Shown: positions 1 to 11,915, counted from the first letter of the stretch. The stretch is 64,000 nucleotides of DNA from Lepidodermella squamata (GCA_047495785.1 JBLDXI010000073.1:310001-374000), one strand, 5' to 3'. Notes: a model not told the origin generated them from the letters alone. Numbers and translations are program-made.

Positions 1-39
1 AACAAGCTCTCCACTCTGGCTCAGAAGGCCGCAAATTAA

Positions 40-321
40 GCCGTCGCTAAGCAGTCAAGTCGGGTTGATGAGCAAATCGAAAAATCACAACCGGGAAATA
101 AGGTTAGCAACGCGAAGAAATCTAAGCGAGCTGTGGTCGTGGATGATGACGATCCGATCGAGCAGAGGCCGTCTGAAAAGGTGGCTAAAGTAGGAGATGA
201 AATAGGTGGATGCACCTGTAAACAAGGTTGCAAGGCGAAGTCCAAGAGATGCAAGTGTAAGAACAGTGGAAAATATTGTGTTAAAGATTGTCACGGCGGG
301 AAAAAGGGCCAAAACGTGTGA
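40..321 (+). CDS. 3' exon of a cysteine-rich protein (partial)
   Basis: The frame is open from just after a stop at 37-39 to the TGA at 319-321. It has no ATG before position 133, so it looks like the last exon of a gene cut by the window edge; a possible acceptor AG lies near 43. The translated part is basic and acidic at first (a VVDDDDP stretch), then carries a compact cysteine cluster of the form CTCKQGC, RCKCK, YCVKDC before a lysine-rich end. This spacing resembles the CXC-type cysteine-rich tails found at the C-terminus of chromokinesins and some DNA-binding proteins, but the match is by pattern only and I cannot assign a family. The stop is followed by an A/T-rich 3' region. Confidence 0.4.
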   Translation, partial: AVAKQSSRVDEQIEKSQPGNKVSNAKKSKRAVVVDDDDPIEQRPSEKVAKVGDEIGGCTCKQGCKAKSKRCKCKNSGKYCVKDCHGGKKGQNV

Positions 322-636
322 TTCCGTGTTATAAATTGAGTGTGTTGAGGAGAAACGGAAATAAAATATTCCCCTTGCTTTGAATTTCGTTTTTGTTTGA
401 AAATCTAGATTTTTGAGGGAGCTTTATAAAAAGATCTAGATTTTTCAGCGATTTGCTCCACTTACGTCAATAATAATAATTTGCCCTTAAATCTAGATTT
501 TTATGGAGGAATAGAAATGGAGTTGGAACTGCGCTCAGGTTATTTGATGGAGCGCGCGCGCGCAGCCGCTCGCTTACTTACAATAGAGCGTGTTACGCAA
601 CCGCTGTAGTGCATTGCCGCAAGCCGCAAGTGCTTC

Positions 637-700
637 TGCGGTAAAACTAACGCCGCGTGCGGTAAAAATTAACATACGCGGCGGCGTTAGTTTTACCGCA
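637..700. repeat. GC-rich hairpin
   Basis: Arms at 637-658 and 676-700 are reverse complements built on tgcggtaaaactaacgccgc, separated by a 17-bp loop. The motif tgcggtaaa recurs at about 729-738, so this looks like part of a larger degenerate foldback element. No coding potential. Confidence 0.6.
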
Positions 701-2754
701 CGAGCATTAAGGTAACCTTATTTGCGTGCTGCGGTAAAATACTTACCGTCAAATGGAGACTTGTACCGAAACGCTAACGAGCTGTAGCCTTCAGCAGGCG
801 CAATTGATGACGATTCGCAATCAGGTATCAGGAATTACCTGAAAAACCTCCAAACCAAGAAAAATATCAAATTTACCGTTATTTGTAACATCTCTTTCTT
901 AATCCCAATCCCGATTAGACTTGGCAACTCAAAGGGTGTTAGTCATGGATGTCGCCAGATCCATTATCAGTGCTGTCTTTGTATATCCACTATATTTAAG
1001 GTCGGTGGTCGACCCTTCACCCTTCAATTAGCTGCCGTTGAATAATAAGCGCAGCGAGCTTTACCTGACGGTATTTTTGGAGATTTTTTGTCGGGAGTAG
1101 CCGGAAATCGCTTAAAAAATCCTCCTCCATTGGCCTCATAACGGGATTTCTCTAATCACCGAAGTTCCAAACCAAAATGATGGAAGATAACTATTTTTCT
1201 CAATTCCACTGAAATCATAAAATTTTAAACTGCCCGACCGAGCTGGGGTGTCGCTTCGATAAGGCTGTAATGGCGTTGCACCCTTTTTCTCGTGAGTAAG
1301 CAGTGTATCCTAAATTATGTCTATGGCGTTCGCGCACAAGTCCACATTTACCCACTGGTTACACCATTAATGTTGGGGGCCGCGCGAAAGGGGCCCCGGA
1401 ATTGAGCCTATAAAAATGCTACACCATGAACATGATGCATAATTTCGGAATTCTGGACTGCAGAGATAAAGCGGAACGCAGCTTACATGGGAAGTTTCAG
1501 CACGATAGATAGCAACACGTAGTCTTTTTGCGCAATTATTTGCGAATGGGCTTCATATCAAATTATGCTATCTGCACTTGTCATTTATTAGCTTACTATT
1601 TCGCTTGCTACAGCAAGTTTTGCTCATTTTTGCCAGCAACATTATCAAGCAATAGTTGATTTATTGGCTCCGGAATTTATCCCTGGCAGCTCCACGATCC
1701 AAGACTTTGAGCTTGGATTAAATCGTCAACCCCAATGTCAATGGTACCCGAACAAAACAAAGTTTATCAATTGCGAATTGTTAGAGTTATTTAGCGTTAT
1801 TTCGAATTAGGGTTTTTCGGAATTTAATTTGAAATTAGCGTAATTGATAATGATCATTGATCATGTGTTGTTCGTAAAGTGATTACCAGGCTTTGTACGG
1901 AAAATCACGGATAATTTAATAGTCATCACATAGACAACACTGTAACAGAAAGAGGAAACCAACGATATTTCCATAGTGAAGAGTGGTTTTGATTTGATTT
2001 ACACCCTATTTTCACTGATTTAGATTTAAAATGATTGATTTACGCAGAGAAGCATTTTCATTTGATTGATTTTGATATAGCTTCTGTGATGCTATCGAAA
2101 AACTTGATACCGCGGAACCAAAATCTCTCCTCCGTTTTGATGAAAATGCGCTCTGGAAAGGGATGGTTATTTCATAATCGCGTTATTTCATTCATTTCCT
2201 GAAGCTTCGAAGCCCCAGCTTCCTGAAAATCCCAATGTTTCGCGATTTATTACGATTTATGGTTGTCGATGACTTGATTGATTTTGTCCTCGAAAATTGG
2301 GACAATGATTGATTTTGATTGATTGAAGGAGGTCCGTGATTTAAGCCGTAAATCAAATAAAATCAAATCCAAAGCTCTGATAGTGAATGTATTCGAGCCG
2401 TTATTGCAAAAAGGGCGGCATGCGATCACTTTTTAATAACCCAGCGCCCTATCCGGCCATTATTACAATTTTAATAAATTTAAAAATTGAAGGAAATCAA
2501 TGTCACCTAATCTAGCTTCAGAAGATGAAGCCGACTAAATCGATAGAGTTGACTTCAGAGAGCTTCGAAGAGAGCTTCGAAAATAACCCTCAACCTTCAC
2601 TGTGCCTCACCGGTGTCGTGACAATAAATCAAGCCATTTTTCATCCGATACATAATATTATGGGTCTTTCTAGTGCGTCATATTTTTCTAGTGAATAAGG
2701 TTTTCAGTTTTCAGTTCGTCTAATTTGCTTACTGCAGTTTTCGAAAGATACTTT

Positions 2755-3645
2755 AATCCGCAGCAATTTCTTTCTTTTCGCAGCAAATTTGTTCTTTCCG
2801 CAGCAATTTTGTTTTCTCGCAGTATCACTTTCTTTTCGCAGCAAATCAACTTTTTTTCCGCAGTAAACGCTAAATGAATTACTAATTGAAATAATATAGA
2901 CACCGAACTATATTAAGGCTATTCAATATTTAAAATCACGCCAGGTGATTGTAGCGAGCACGAGCCCAAAATTTGTCGCGACTTGAGCGAGTGGAACGAT
3001 GGCTTTAGGTCGTTATAACAAATTCTTTTTCACATGTTAATCATCGCGACTTGATTAGCCGCCAAACTTAATTACTAAAATGTATGAATTATTCACGCCG
3101 TCTCCATCAACAATCGTTAGCTCTTCCGACAAGAGGCAGCAAATGCTCGAGGGTCAAATGTTTCCTACTATACCGTGAAGAAATGCCCCAAAAACCTTTA
3201 AGAAATAGCCCCACAATGTTTCTCGTTGGGCAAATCTTGATGCGGTACGAAATTTCATTTCACTCAATACCTAATGCTCGGCCGCGATAGAATTATTCGA
3301 TACCTAACTATTTTATTCGGTTATTTAACTGGTTAGGGTTAGAATTAGGGTTAGAGTTAGGGTTAGCTTAGGTTAGGTTTAGAGACTGGGTCTTAAAACC
3401 GGGAACGGATTGGTATATTTTGGTATGAGGATATTTTAAGGCTCTGAGCCGTCCTAGATTTTCATTTTCGTAGACTATAATTATTATTCCCTGTTCTTTT
3501 CCCATTTTAGTTAATAAAATTAAATTGCTGCGGAAAAAACGTTGATTTGCTGCGAAAATAAAGCGATACTGCCAGAAAAATAAATTGCTGCGGAAAGAAA
3601 AAATTTGCTGCGAAAAGAAAAAAATTGCTGCGGAAAGAAGTACCG
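2755..3645. repeat. Foldback element with inverted subrepeat arrays
   Basis: The left end (2755-2870) has about five copies of a 20-bp unit of the form ttttcgcagcaaattt; the right end (3520-3645) has about five copies of its reverse complement, aaattgctgcggaaag. The 650 bp between have no gene-like frame but include a TTAGGG-like stretch near 3340-3380. Terminal arrays of short inverted subrepeats are typical of foldback transposons. Exact ends and target duplications could not be fixed by eye. Confidence 0.55.
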
Positions 3646-3730
3646 TCCCAGTTTTCGCTTGAGAAAACTAATCCATACAATCCAACACATACGACTAAAA
3701 ACCTTTCTCAGATAACTATCTATATATGAC

Positions 3731-3982
3731 AGATAAGGTGGATAAATACGAGCAAGACAACTTTGATCATTTGTTTGCACTAGATAGCTATCATGAGAAT
3801 TGAACGGTGAGGGAAATATGATAATAAATAGGCCTTTCATTGTAACCGAAATGTCGTTTCGGCAAAACTCTTGGGTGAGTGGACACGCGACCTTTTTTAT
3901 TCACCCACCACCCACCTATCCGCCCCAGGGAAAACGTTTTATTTCCACAATTTGCAATAACATATTTCTGAATACTAGAAGC
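3731..3982 (+). repeat. Dispersed repeat, copy 1
   Basis: This segment recurs as an inverted copy at 7594-7882. Matching blocks include gataaggtgg, the palindromic core gaaatgtcgtttcgg and the cacccaccacccacctat end, with one indel between copies. No reading frame is shared. It is an uncharacterised interspersed element. Confidence 0.6.
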
Positions 3983-4380
3983 GCAACTCTATCGAATATG
4001 TCCCGTCTCATGTGTCGTCTTTTTTCCTAGCTTTTTTCTCAAGGTTGGTCACTTTTAATCGAAAAGTCTACAAAACCACTTCTCGAGAAAAACAACAAAA
4101 ATTTTTGACGGGTCGTCCAAATTATCCGTAGCCTAAATTTTCATGGCGATCATGATGGCATACTCAAAATGTACAAATAAAGCGTCTATTGGGCTGGAGA
4201 ACGTCATTGCTGGGGAACGTCATTGTAGACTTTAGGTATTAGCGTAAAAAATAAGTTAATTTTTGAAAGTTGTTATTTGTACCACAAAGGATGTTAACTA
4301 TCCCACAATAGCAATACCCAGCGTTTTTAAGCACATTTTATCGATTTTGGATGAGTTTTGGAAGTAAAAAGCAAAAATTT

Positions 4381-4577
4381 CCATTTAAAATTGGCACCTA
4401 AATCTGCATAACCATGCTTGCAAAATAGCTGGTACCTTATAAAGGCAGGATTAGGATAATTCGATCCCGCGGAGCAAGAATCTGAGGTCAGATTTGAGAT
4501 ACTGAACTGTCCTGCCTTTATAGGGTACCAGCTATTTTGCAAGCATGGTTATGCAGATTTAGGTGCCAATTTTAAAT
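4381..4577. repeat. Long near-perfect inverted repeat
   Basis: Arms of about 72 bp (from atttaaaattggcacc on the left to ggtgccaattttaaat on the right) enclose a loop of about 45 bp. The arms are almost identical, so the insertion is recent or the palindrome is maintained. No coding capacity; a small foldback MITE is the simplest reading. Confidence 0.75.
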
Positions 4578-5359
4578 GGCAATGCATTTTTACGGCGGGG
4601 GAGGAACCCCAAATTGCATAATTTTAATTTTTCGCACGCCCTTAACGATTTCTCCGCAACGGTGAGGAATTTTTTCCTGAGTGAGCACTCATTCTGAAGG
4701 TAATTTTGTTGGCTTCAAGTGGCTAAATGCTCGGTTGGTTGGCATCGATGGCCTTGACACAGTGCGGTTGAGAGTGAAGTGTGTCAGAAACTATGCAGCA
4801 TAAGGAGCTTTAACCCTAGGTTGATATACCCTATTTACAAACACAGTGTATTCCAAATTAGGCGTATTTGGCAAAACATTCATGAAAAATGTTATTTTCA
4901 GGGCTGAAAAGCGTGAAAACCCCGAAACATCGTAGTAATAATACAAAAATAAATCGAACGAATGATGTCTGAAGTCCATTTAATTGTGGACTTGACACAA
5001 AATTTGCGCGCGCAACAATACCTCTCTTGTGACGGGACTTTATACAACATAATCTAGATCGAATTTTGAAAAACGGATTTTACCACGAGATCGGGCGTAT
5101 CGAGTATAGTAATTTGCTCTCCTAAAGTAATTGTCGTGAAAAAGTGGACACTTTTCCTGGCGTCGATTACGTAAGAGTCATTTTGGGCAATAAAAGGTTC
5201 GGCATTATTTTCCGAAACATGGTATTATCTTATCTAGTAATACAATAAGGACATTCGCTGCAGATAGGACTTTTTGGTGGATTTTTTCATTTTTTGTTCG
5301 TGTTTTTAATGTTGTGGTTCGAGTCCTTGCGGAAGCATTCATTTTTAGCCGATTTTGAC

Positions 5360-5497
5360 GACTTATTTTCACTTGGCATCGAATACCGCACTGACTCATT
5401 GCCATTTGTTGTCGTGTTCGAATAATTTTCATGATGCGCATAGCACTTTTGTGCCCTTTTCGAAATTATGCTATGTAGATAGCACTTCTTCAGATGA
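5360..5497 (+). repeat. Dispersed repeat, copy A
   Basis: This is a direct repeat of 56136-56275, sharing gacttattttcacttggc, the region around cgaataccgcactga, and the block gctatgNagatagcact. Both copies lie outside genes. Divergence of roughly a tenth suggests an old interspersed element. Confidence 0.55.
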
Positions 5498-5934
5498 ATC
5501 AGATGCATTTTCCGCTAGTCCAAACTGCTACATATATTAGTTCCGAGAATATACTTTTTGAATTTATGATTACTATCTGAGTCTCACTTTTTTATCTATT
5601 TATCGCTCGTGTATGATTCACCATTGTCCTGAATCTTTTTTACTGTCCTGCCCTCCTTGGGTGATATAATCCTTAAATAAATAAACAAAAAATAAACTAA
5701 CCATACTGACTGGTTTCTAGCTTAAATTTCAATTCAAAGTTTTCCAAAACTGAAGTGATTTTCGAGTTTGGAAACTGCAGTGACTGTTGACAGTTGACAC
5801 TGATTATCAGGATGGAATAAATGACAGCGACTAATGCAACTGCCATTCCTATTGAAATCGAGTGAAAATCGTATGCAATTTTTCCATTTAGACATTATTG
5901 GTGCTATCATCTGTCTCAATTCACGATCTGTATC

Positions 5935-6521
5935 ATGAATACCCCCAAACTGATTCCGCTGTTCCTCGTTGGAACACAACTTGTGTTTCTAGCTTCAAGT
6001 GTCAAACAGTGCTATAAATGCACTCCAAGCGAGACTATCCATTGCGGCCATCGAGAAAACTTGGAAGTGTTCGACTGTCCTCTAGATTACAACTACGCAT
6101 GTGTTTATTTCGAAGGTCTACTGTAAGAATGCTACGGTCTACATTTTCTTAATTCTTGAATCATATCGATTTAGAAGGCGGTATGCGCGGTTGCATCGAT
6201 GCAAAAGGATGCTCTGCAAGCAGATTGATGCATTGCTGTAAAGGAGAATTATGCAACAACCAAAACGCTATCTCAATACAGACTACAAGACAGTTAAGGA
6301 TCAGCTCTGGTCTAACTTCGCCGATTCCAATTGAGCTCGAATATGGACTTTCAAGCGCTGGAATAGCCGGCATAGTTTTTGCTGGGGTGGCACTGGTGTT
6401 AATATTTGCCGCTGGCCTCGTTCGCGTCAGAAAATTGCGAAGCTTGTGTCTGCGAAAAATCAAAAGCGGCGCACCAGATTGCAAAAATGAGGATGAATTG
6501 AAGGATCACCTTGAAGCTTGA
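5935..6521 (+). CDS. Ly6/uPAR-type transmembrane protein 1
   Basis: Two exons, 5935-6115 and 6175-6521, joined by a 59-bp phase-1 intron (gtctac...tttag). A donor six bases downstream is stronger but shifts the frame away from the conserved paralogue. The product is about 175 residues. A signal peptide (MNTPKLIPLFLVG...) is followed by a single LU domain starting CYKC, with ten cysteines and the family's closing pattern CC-x4-CN (CCKGELCN). After the domain comes a hydrophobic segment (GIAGIVFAGVALVLIFAAG) and a basic cytoplasmic tail of about 35 residues, so it is predicted to be a type I membrane protein and not GPI-anchored. LU-domain proteins act at the cell surface as ligands or receptor modulators; the partner cannot be read here. 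The paralogue lies at 12907-13450. Confidence 0.8.
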
Positions 6522-7593
6522 AGCTTAGAGCATTTGCTAACTATTGAAAGATCTTTCATACCTATCCTGCATATGACTTGTTCTTCTGTATTATGAAGTT
6601 GATTTAATTCATCAGATTTGTTACGCTCTATAATATTGCGCTCGATAAATAACTAAGCAATCTTGGATGGCTCAGAATACAGAAACATTTTTCTTGTACG
6701 AATGACTCTATGAATCGAGGATCCGCAGGAATACTCTTCTATACTCCTGATACTCTCCTCTGTATCTACTAAAAGCTCGGAGACACGTAGCTAGAAAGTG
6801 CGGGAAAAAGTGATCTTGTACGCCATTTATATAGGAAAATGCGATAATAAAAAGTCCATCTTAATAAAATTGTTTCTGTATTGTACAGGAATACAGAATA
6901 ACTATTTCTTTAGTTTGCTATTACGTATGCGGACCCGCCCCTTTGGAGTTAAGTAGTTCAAAGCATTCTCTATCTCCATGCAAAAAATCATTTAAATCGG
7001 CGACACGCTCTTTGACGAAAAAATTCGTTGAAAATGAGCTATTTTTGCGCAATTTTTCGCTGAATTTTTTCAGCTTCAGAAGGGTGCCAAGGCTTGGCCG
7101 TTGCACATATCGGCCCAACCTTTTGCGATTTTGAAGTTCAAGTCCAGGTCTATTCACGAAAAAAAGGGGAATCCGATTTGAAGTAGTACAGCCGGAGAAA
7201 AGCTTTGCCGAAAATTAATGGGTTCGAGCGAGAAAAGTGCGCTAAAAAATTACGCGTGTTTTGTGAAAAGATCCGGCTTAAAAAAACCGCTTCGAATTAA
7301 TGTTTCAAGTTTCCAGCGCGAGTTTCCTCTCTTGTACTTCTGTTCTCTATGTATGCCGGTTATTAAGATTCGTAAAACGCAACGAAATGCAAGGCAGCAT
7401 AAGGACTCCGTTTTAAAAATACAGGGAGTTGCCCTAAAATTCCTAAACAAAACAGCAGAAGCTCGATGCATCTTTCACATTTCTTCCGCTGTTTTGTCGC
7501 AAAATATACAATTTCCTATTTCGTCGTATTCGCTGTTTTGTCGCGCTGTCTTATAACGCAGTGTAAACATAATCCGTATATGGTATATACGGT

Positions 7594-7882
7594 GGCTTCT
7601 AGTATTCCGAAATATATTATTGCGAATAAAACTTTTTCCCTGGGAATTTTGGAAAATAATTAAAAAGAGTAGAACAAATTACAATGGCCGAATAGGTGGG
7701 TGGTGGGTGAATAAAAAAAGTCGCGTGTCCACTTACCCAAGAGATTTTCCGAAACGACATTTCGGTTACAAAAACAAGCCTATTCATTATCATCATTTAC
7801 CCTCACCGTTCAATTATCATGAACGCAATATCTAGTGCAAACAAATAATAAAAGTTGTCTTGCTCGCATTTATCACCTTATC
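7594..7882 (-). repeat. Dispersed repeat, copy 2 (inverted)
   Basis: This is the reverse-complement copy of 3731-3982, running from gcttctagtattccg to the tatcaccttatctc end. It carries an extra block near 7630-7690 relative to copy 1. Non-coding. Confidence 0.6.
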
Positions 7883-7990
7883 TCTCAATTATATCTGAGT
7901 CATCTGAGTCAAACGTAGAAACCTAAAACTCGTTATTCCCTTATCACGGATTGCTATCTCGAAGTCGTTTATTCGCTCCCACGTTAACCC

Positions 7991-8250
7991 TTCAGGTCCA
8001 GGTCTGGAATGATAAAACAAGTGCGAAGTCGAAATTACGGGTGATAAGACTTCGCGAATCATCGGCAGTAGGCTAACTATTCGCTGAGCCGTAGGTAATG
8101 AACAACTGTGACGCTCGCCGGCCCAGAACGGCCTACAGCATTGGATACCTGAACTATGCATAGGATACCTGAACTAGGCAACAGCGGCAAAGCTCAGCAG
8201 CAACTAGCGATTTCGCAGCCCAGTGCGTCGCGTAGGCCCAGATCGGCCGA
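7991..8250. repeat. Interspersed repeat shared with 14.5 kb
   Basis: Blocks such as gtcgaaattacgggtgata and gcgtaggNcccagatcgg recur in the same order at 14499-14628, with indels between them. Neither copy has a usable frame. This looks like a degraded transposon piece of unknown class. Confidence 0.45.
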
Positions 8251-9274
8251 GTTTACTGCTCGAGCTTCACGCGGACATGGCAAGATTCCGGGTCGATGCC
8301 TGTCTCAGCATCGCTGTAGCCAACGCTACGAATGACGTCACGCACCACTGCTAGGCATCATTCATCTGGAAAAAAGGGCAAAATAATAAGCTTTTCGTTT
8401 TCGTTTCGAAATGATATAAAAGGGGCTAAAGATGATATGATTGCCATTAACAAGTTGAAAATGAAATTATCGCATCGGCTACTCGCGCTACTCGGCAGTT
8501 CCTTACGTTAACAATGGTCATGACTGAGCAATAATAGCGATGCCTTCTTTCACATTCCCTCTCTTCGTCGCCCAGTTTTTACGATAAGGTTGGTGTAGGG
8601 ACTGCACATTGGGGCACAGCCAGGGTGCTAAAAAACAAATAAATAAAGCCAATTCGCTTTGGCGCGAACAGCTGGGACAATATTGGGGATAACTCTTTGG
8701 TTCGCACAACAATGAAGCTTGCTAAAAACACGGTCATGCCATTTGAGCAGGTGGAATATTTGGCAAGTGATCTGATCTTCCCGCAGCGAGCTCGAAAATA
8801 GGTGAAGCAGTCGCGGACAGAATTTTCGTCACCAATTTTTTCTCTCACACCCAATTCAAATGAAAATTTGAGGAAAGTTTACCGCAGTTGGTTTTCACTT
8901 CTCTATCGACTGGTGAAAACCACTTTAAAACATTCCTCATGGTTGAAAAGTTATTGAAAAAATGCGAGTCAACAAAAATATTACGCATACTCTAGCTATT
9001 GCGGGCGCTTGTCACTTTTAAATTGAATGAATGCCGAAATCAGCAGCTTGGAGGTGAGATACAAAAATGAAGGCTCAAGTGAAAGAGCATCCTTAAAAAA
9101 TGTCGAGTTGTACGTGTGAATCATTGCCATTTGTGAATTTTCACACTAGAATTCGCTGGAATACTTGTACAATCCTATATCCAATGCTCCGTTATTATCC
9201 GATAATCTCGTTTATCTGTTTTTTGGTAGATCGCCCAACTTCTCTGGTTCAGTTTATTCTATTTCACAATACGG

Positions 9275-9840
9275 TGTCAGCTGGTCAATTTTGAGTCAGG
9301 GCTTTGTGAATTTCCGACTTTTTCGTTACAACTCCGGATATCAATCTGAAAGCTGAGATGTAGTCATTTCGGCTTGCATCAAAGTCATTTTGAGCTCCAT
9401 TTTGCAACAAAAACGCCACTATTTCTTCCTTGTCGCCGGGAGCCGCCAAATTCAGAGCGCTAAACCCACCTTGGCATCGATCGTTGATGTCTACATGGCC
9501 ATTTTTCAGCAGAGATCGAACTGTATCGAGATGGCCGTTGTAAGCTGCTATCATCAGAGGTGTAAACTTGTAGTCGTTTGTTAAATCTTCGTTAGGATCA
9601 CTGCCAAGCTGCTAAAGCAGCTCAATGATTTCAGTCTTTCCTATAAAAAAGGAAGAAAAATGAGTTTCCAGATGAGTTTCAAGATTTCAAGAACTAGAGT
9701 AGGTATGGCGACAAAGCAGCAACTTGGCAGAACAGCAGATGCAACACAGCTGCAAATTTTTTTATTTCTCGACCAATCAACGAAAACTTGTAAGAGATGC
9801 ACCGTGTTTCTGCTGTTATTTCGATATTCTTGACTCAAGA
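9275..9840 (-). pseudogene. Broken copy of RING-ankyrin exon 2 with flanks
   Basis: This is a duplicate of the 25.07-25.76 kb region: the last exon of the RING-ankyrin gene, its 3' flank and part of the preceding intron. The ankyrin reading is retained from about 9641 down to a stop at 9285-9287 (TPLMIAAYNGHLDTVRSLLK is visible). An in-frame TAG at 9612-9614 interrupts the first repeat (ELL-stop-QLG against ELLLQLG in the intact gene), and no RING exon lies upstream. Because intron sequence was copied too, this is a DNA-level duplication and not a processed pseudogene. Confidence 0.8.
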
Positions 9841-9841
9841 A

Positions 9842-10372
9842 TGCTTCCGTATTGAAGGATCAAAGTCAACGTTGTCACGTGATATGAAAAGCTAGTTCTG
9901 AGGCGTTATTTTTTTCGTTGCTTCGTCGTTTCGTCGTTTCGTCACTTCGTAATCCTTTACAAAAAAACTGACGAAAGAAAAAAGTGGGGGGAAAGGAGGA
10001 TTGGAACCCGGGACCACTGGGTTATGACGCACAAGGCGAAACCACTGAGCAATAGTGCTGGGTCATGGTAGTCATCTTCGTTCGGCATTTTTATATACTA
10101 AACAAACGCTACGTTAAGCGTTTTTTGCCGGTTGTAGATAGAAAGCCTCCTATTGTATAGTGGCTAAAATCCATGGTTCTGATCCTTGAGGTTCCGGGTT
10201 TGAATCCTCCTTTTTCTCCATTTCTTTTTCTTTCGCCAGTTTTTTTTGTAAAAGATGACGAAGTGACGAAACGACGAAACGACGAAGCAACGAAAATTAT
10301 AACGCCTCAGAACTAGCCATTCATATCTCGTGACAACGTGGACTTTGATCCTGCAATACGGAAGCATAATGG
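9842..10372. repeat. Foldback element with tRNA-like cores
   Basis: The ends (about 9842-9965 and 10245-10372) are inverted copies containing ggatcaaagtc, gctagttctgaggcgtta and runs of cgtcgtttcgt. Inside each arm lies a degenerate tRNA-like block with a B-box-like core: gggtttgaatcc at about 10197 on the plus strand, and the reverse complement of a gggttccaatcc core near 10000. The D-arm-like gtatagtggctaaa is also visible near 10155. Stems do not pair well enough for a working tRNA, so it is a tRNA-derived SINE or foldback repeat. Related pieces lie in the protease intron at 40.1-40.3 kb and at 37.9 kb. Confidence 0.6.
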
Positions 10373-10477
10373 CCTCGCTACTGGGATTTCTGCCTGCGAT
10401 TCTTTGTAATTTGCACATAGTACCTATAAAAGTTTCCTGATTCAACAGAAGCTGCGAGCAGAGCTGTATGAAAATGT

Positions 10478-10584
10478 TGTGCCATCATCTAAACTGATGC
10501 AACCTTACGCAATCTGCTAATCCGAATACGTAAGGTTTAGCGTGTACGAATACGTAAGGTTGCATCAGTTTGGATGACGGCACA
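10478..10584. repeat. Hairpin-forming inverted repeat
   Basis: Arms of about 32 bp (tgtgccatcatctaaactg... and the reverse complement ending ...ggatgacggcaca) enclose a loop in which cgtaaggtt and cgaatacg recur. Non-coding; probably a small foldback MITE. Confidence 0.6.
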
Positions 10585-11839
10585 AAAGGGGGTGCTAAGG
10601 CGCCGGAGTGCAGAAAGACAATTTTTCTGACCTATTGATTTTTCATCTATTTCTGAGTAATTCGACTACGCTGAGTTCAGCGTGATTTACAGAATCGTTC
10701 TGGTCTTAGTATGTTTTCATCTACAAGATAGGCATCGCTAGGACGACGCCGCGGCCGCGCACGCCCAGCTAACGAACGAACGACCGGTGGGCTTATTAGC
10801 TGGCGCGATGCCTCTCGGCTCTCGGATTTATAAACCGCTAGAAATTTCCGCGGCTACAGGCGTGCACGTACACGGAGCGTAAAATTGCTGCTGAATGCAA
10901 ATGACCATAGATCCAAAAGATGATCCAAATCAACATTGTTGGCTAGTTGGCCATTTTGAATTAATTTGCCGTAAAAAATATCCTTTCGTCCAAAAACTTT
11001 CGGATCCTTTAGAAAAAATGACTTCCTCATTCAGCTTTGCTTAGATATGGCTTACCACTCTAAGCAACGTCTCCTGGTAACTTGGAAAATCGCTGCTAGG
11101 CAATTATGATTTAGGATTCATCGCTAGGACTTTTACAGCCGCCTTTAGTTGAATACCTACATAATTGCATGACACACAGCCCGAGCCCGTGCACCAATTG
11201 AGAGAGCTGATTAGCTGTTAGCTGGCAGCCATATTTGACGATACAACGGAACCAATTTCGCAAAAATCTTTATTTATTCCATGGGTTGAAGTATGTGTTG
11301 AAGTATTTTTAAATGCAAAAAACTCGAAAATCGTTGTTCATTCGCAGTCTCAAAAAGCTCAAAAAGTGAACACATAAAAGCCGAAAAATCTTGGTTGTTT
11401 GGTTGGTGAGATAACACCGCGTGGCCGTCAAGTTTCCTCCAATTATGATTATGATACCTCCAACAATGATTTGATTTTTTAAGGAACCCTGCTCTGACCT
11501 TCTGACCTTCTTTCAACGCCGAGGTGCGTGCGGCACAAGTAGTTTGAGCATAGGTTCAGGATTGAATATACACCAACTAGTCGATGGTTTTAGTTCGTTT
11601 TCCCGACGGAATTCTCGGAAATTCCTAGAAAATCAGGATGAAATCATCCGCTCCAAGCTCCAGGTTCCCTCCCAATATCAAAAAGTAGCTCTTTATGTTG
11701 AGAATCTACTTTCGTGAACAACTTCAATTCAACTTTCTTCGAAGCAATTGTTATGGTTTATTTTTAAATCCTAACAATTTTCTTCTACAACACTTTTCCT
11801 GTCCTAAATGTGATCCTGTCCTGCAATTATATGTTGTTT

Positions 11840-11915
11840 TCCTTATACTTTGTCAAGCTTCCCTCTTTGGGTGTAATAGCTTCTAAATAAATAAATAAAT
11901 AAATAAATTTTGACT
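11840..11915 (+). mobile_element. LINE-like 3' tail with (AAAT)n
   Basis: The sequence ctttgggtgtaatagcttct runs directly into a (AAAT)n tract. A related tail (caactttgggatttgtgctc then TAAA repeats) ends the non-LTR element at 16.2 kb, and another lies at 5657-5700. This looks like a dead-on-arrival 3' fragment of a non-LTR retrotransposon. Confidence 0.45.

Larger units (their letters stand above)
322..5934. other. Gene-poor, repeat-rich stretch
   Basis: I see no convincing gene in this 5.6 kb. Open frames are short, lack domain features and do not extend through plausible splice sites. It holds a short GC-rich hairpin near 637-700, an element with inverted subrepeats (2755-3645), a dispersed repeat (3731-3982), a near-perfect hairpin (4381-4577) and a second dispersed repeat (5360-5497), each listed separately. 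A degenerate TTAGGG-like run lies at about 3340-3380. Confidence 0.6.

Noticed and set aside
7218-7556. 112-codon open frame on the plus strand
   Set aside because: No domain, no splice support, no similarity to anything else in the window; it is probably a chance frame in A/T-rich DNA.
10150-10215. Possible tRNA gene
   Set aside because: A B-box-like core and a D-arm-like piece are visible, but the T stem and part of the anticodon stem do not pair and the block lies inside a foldback repeat.
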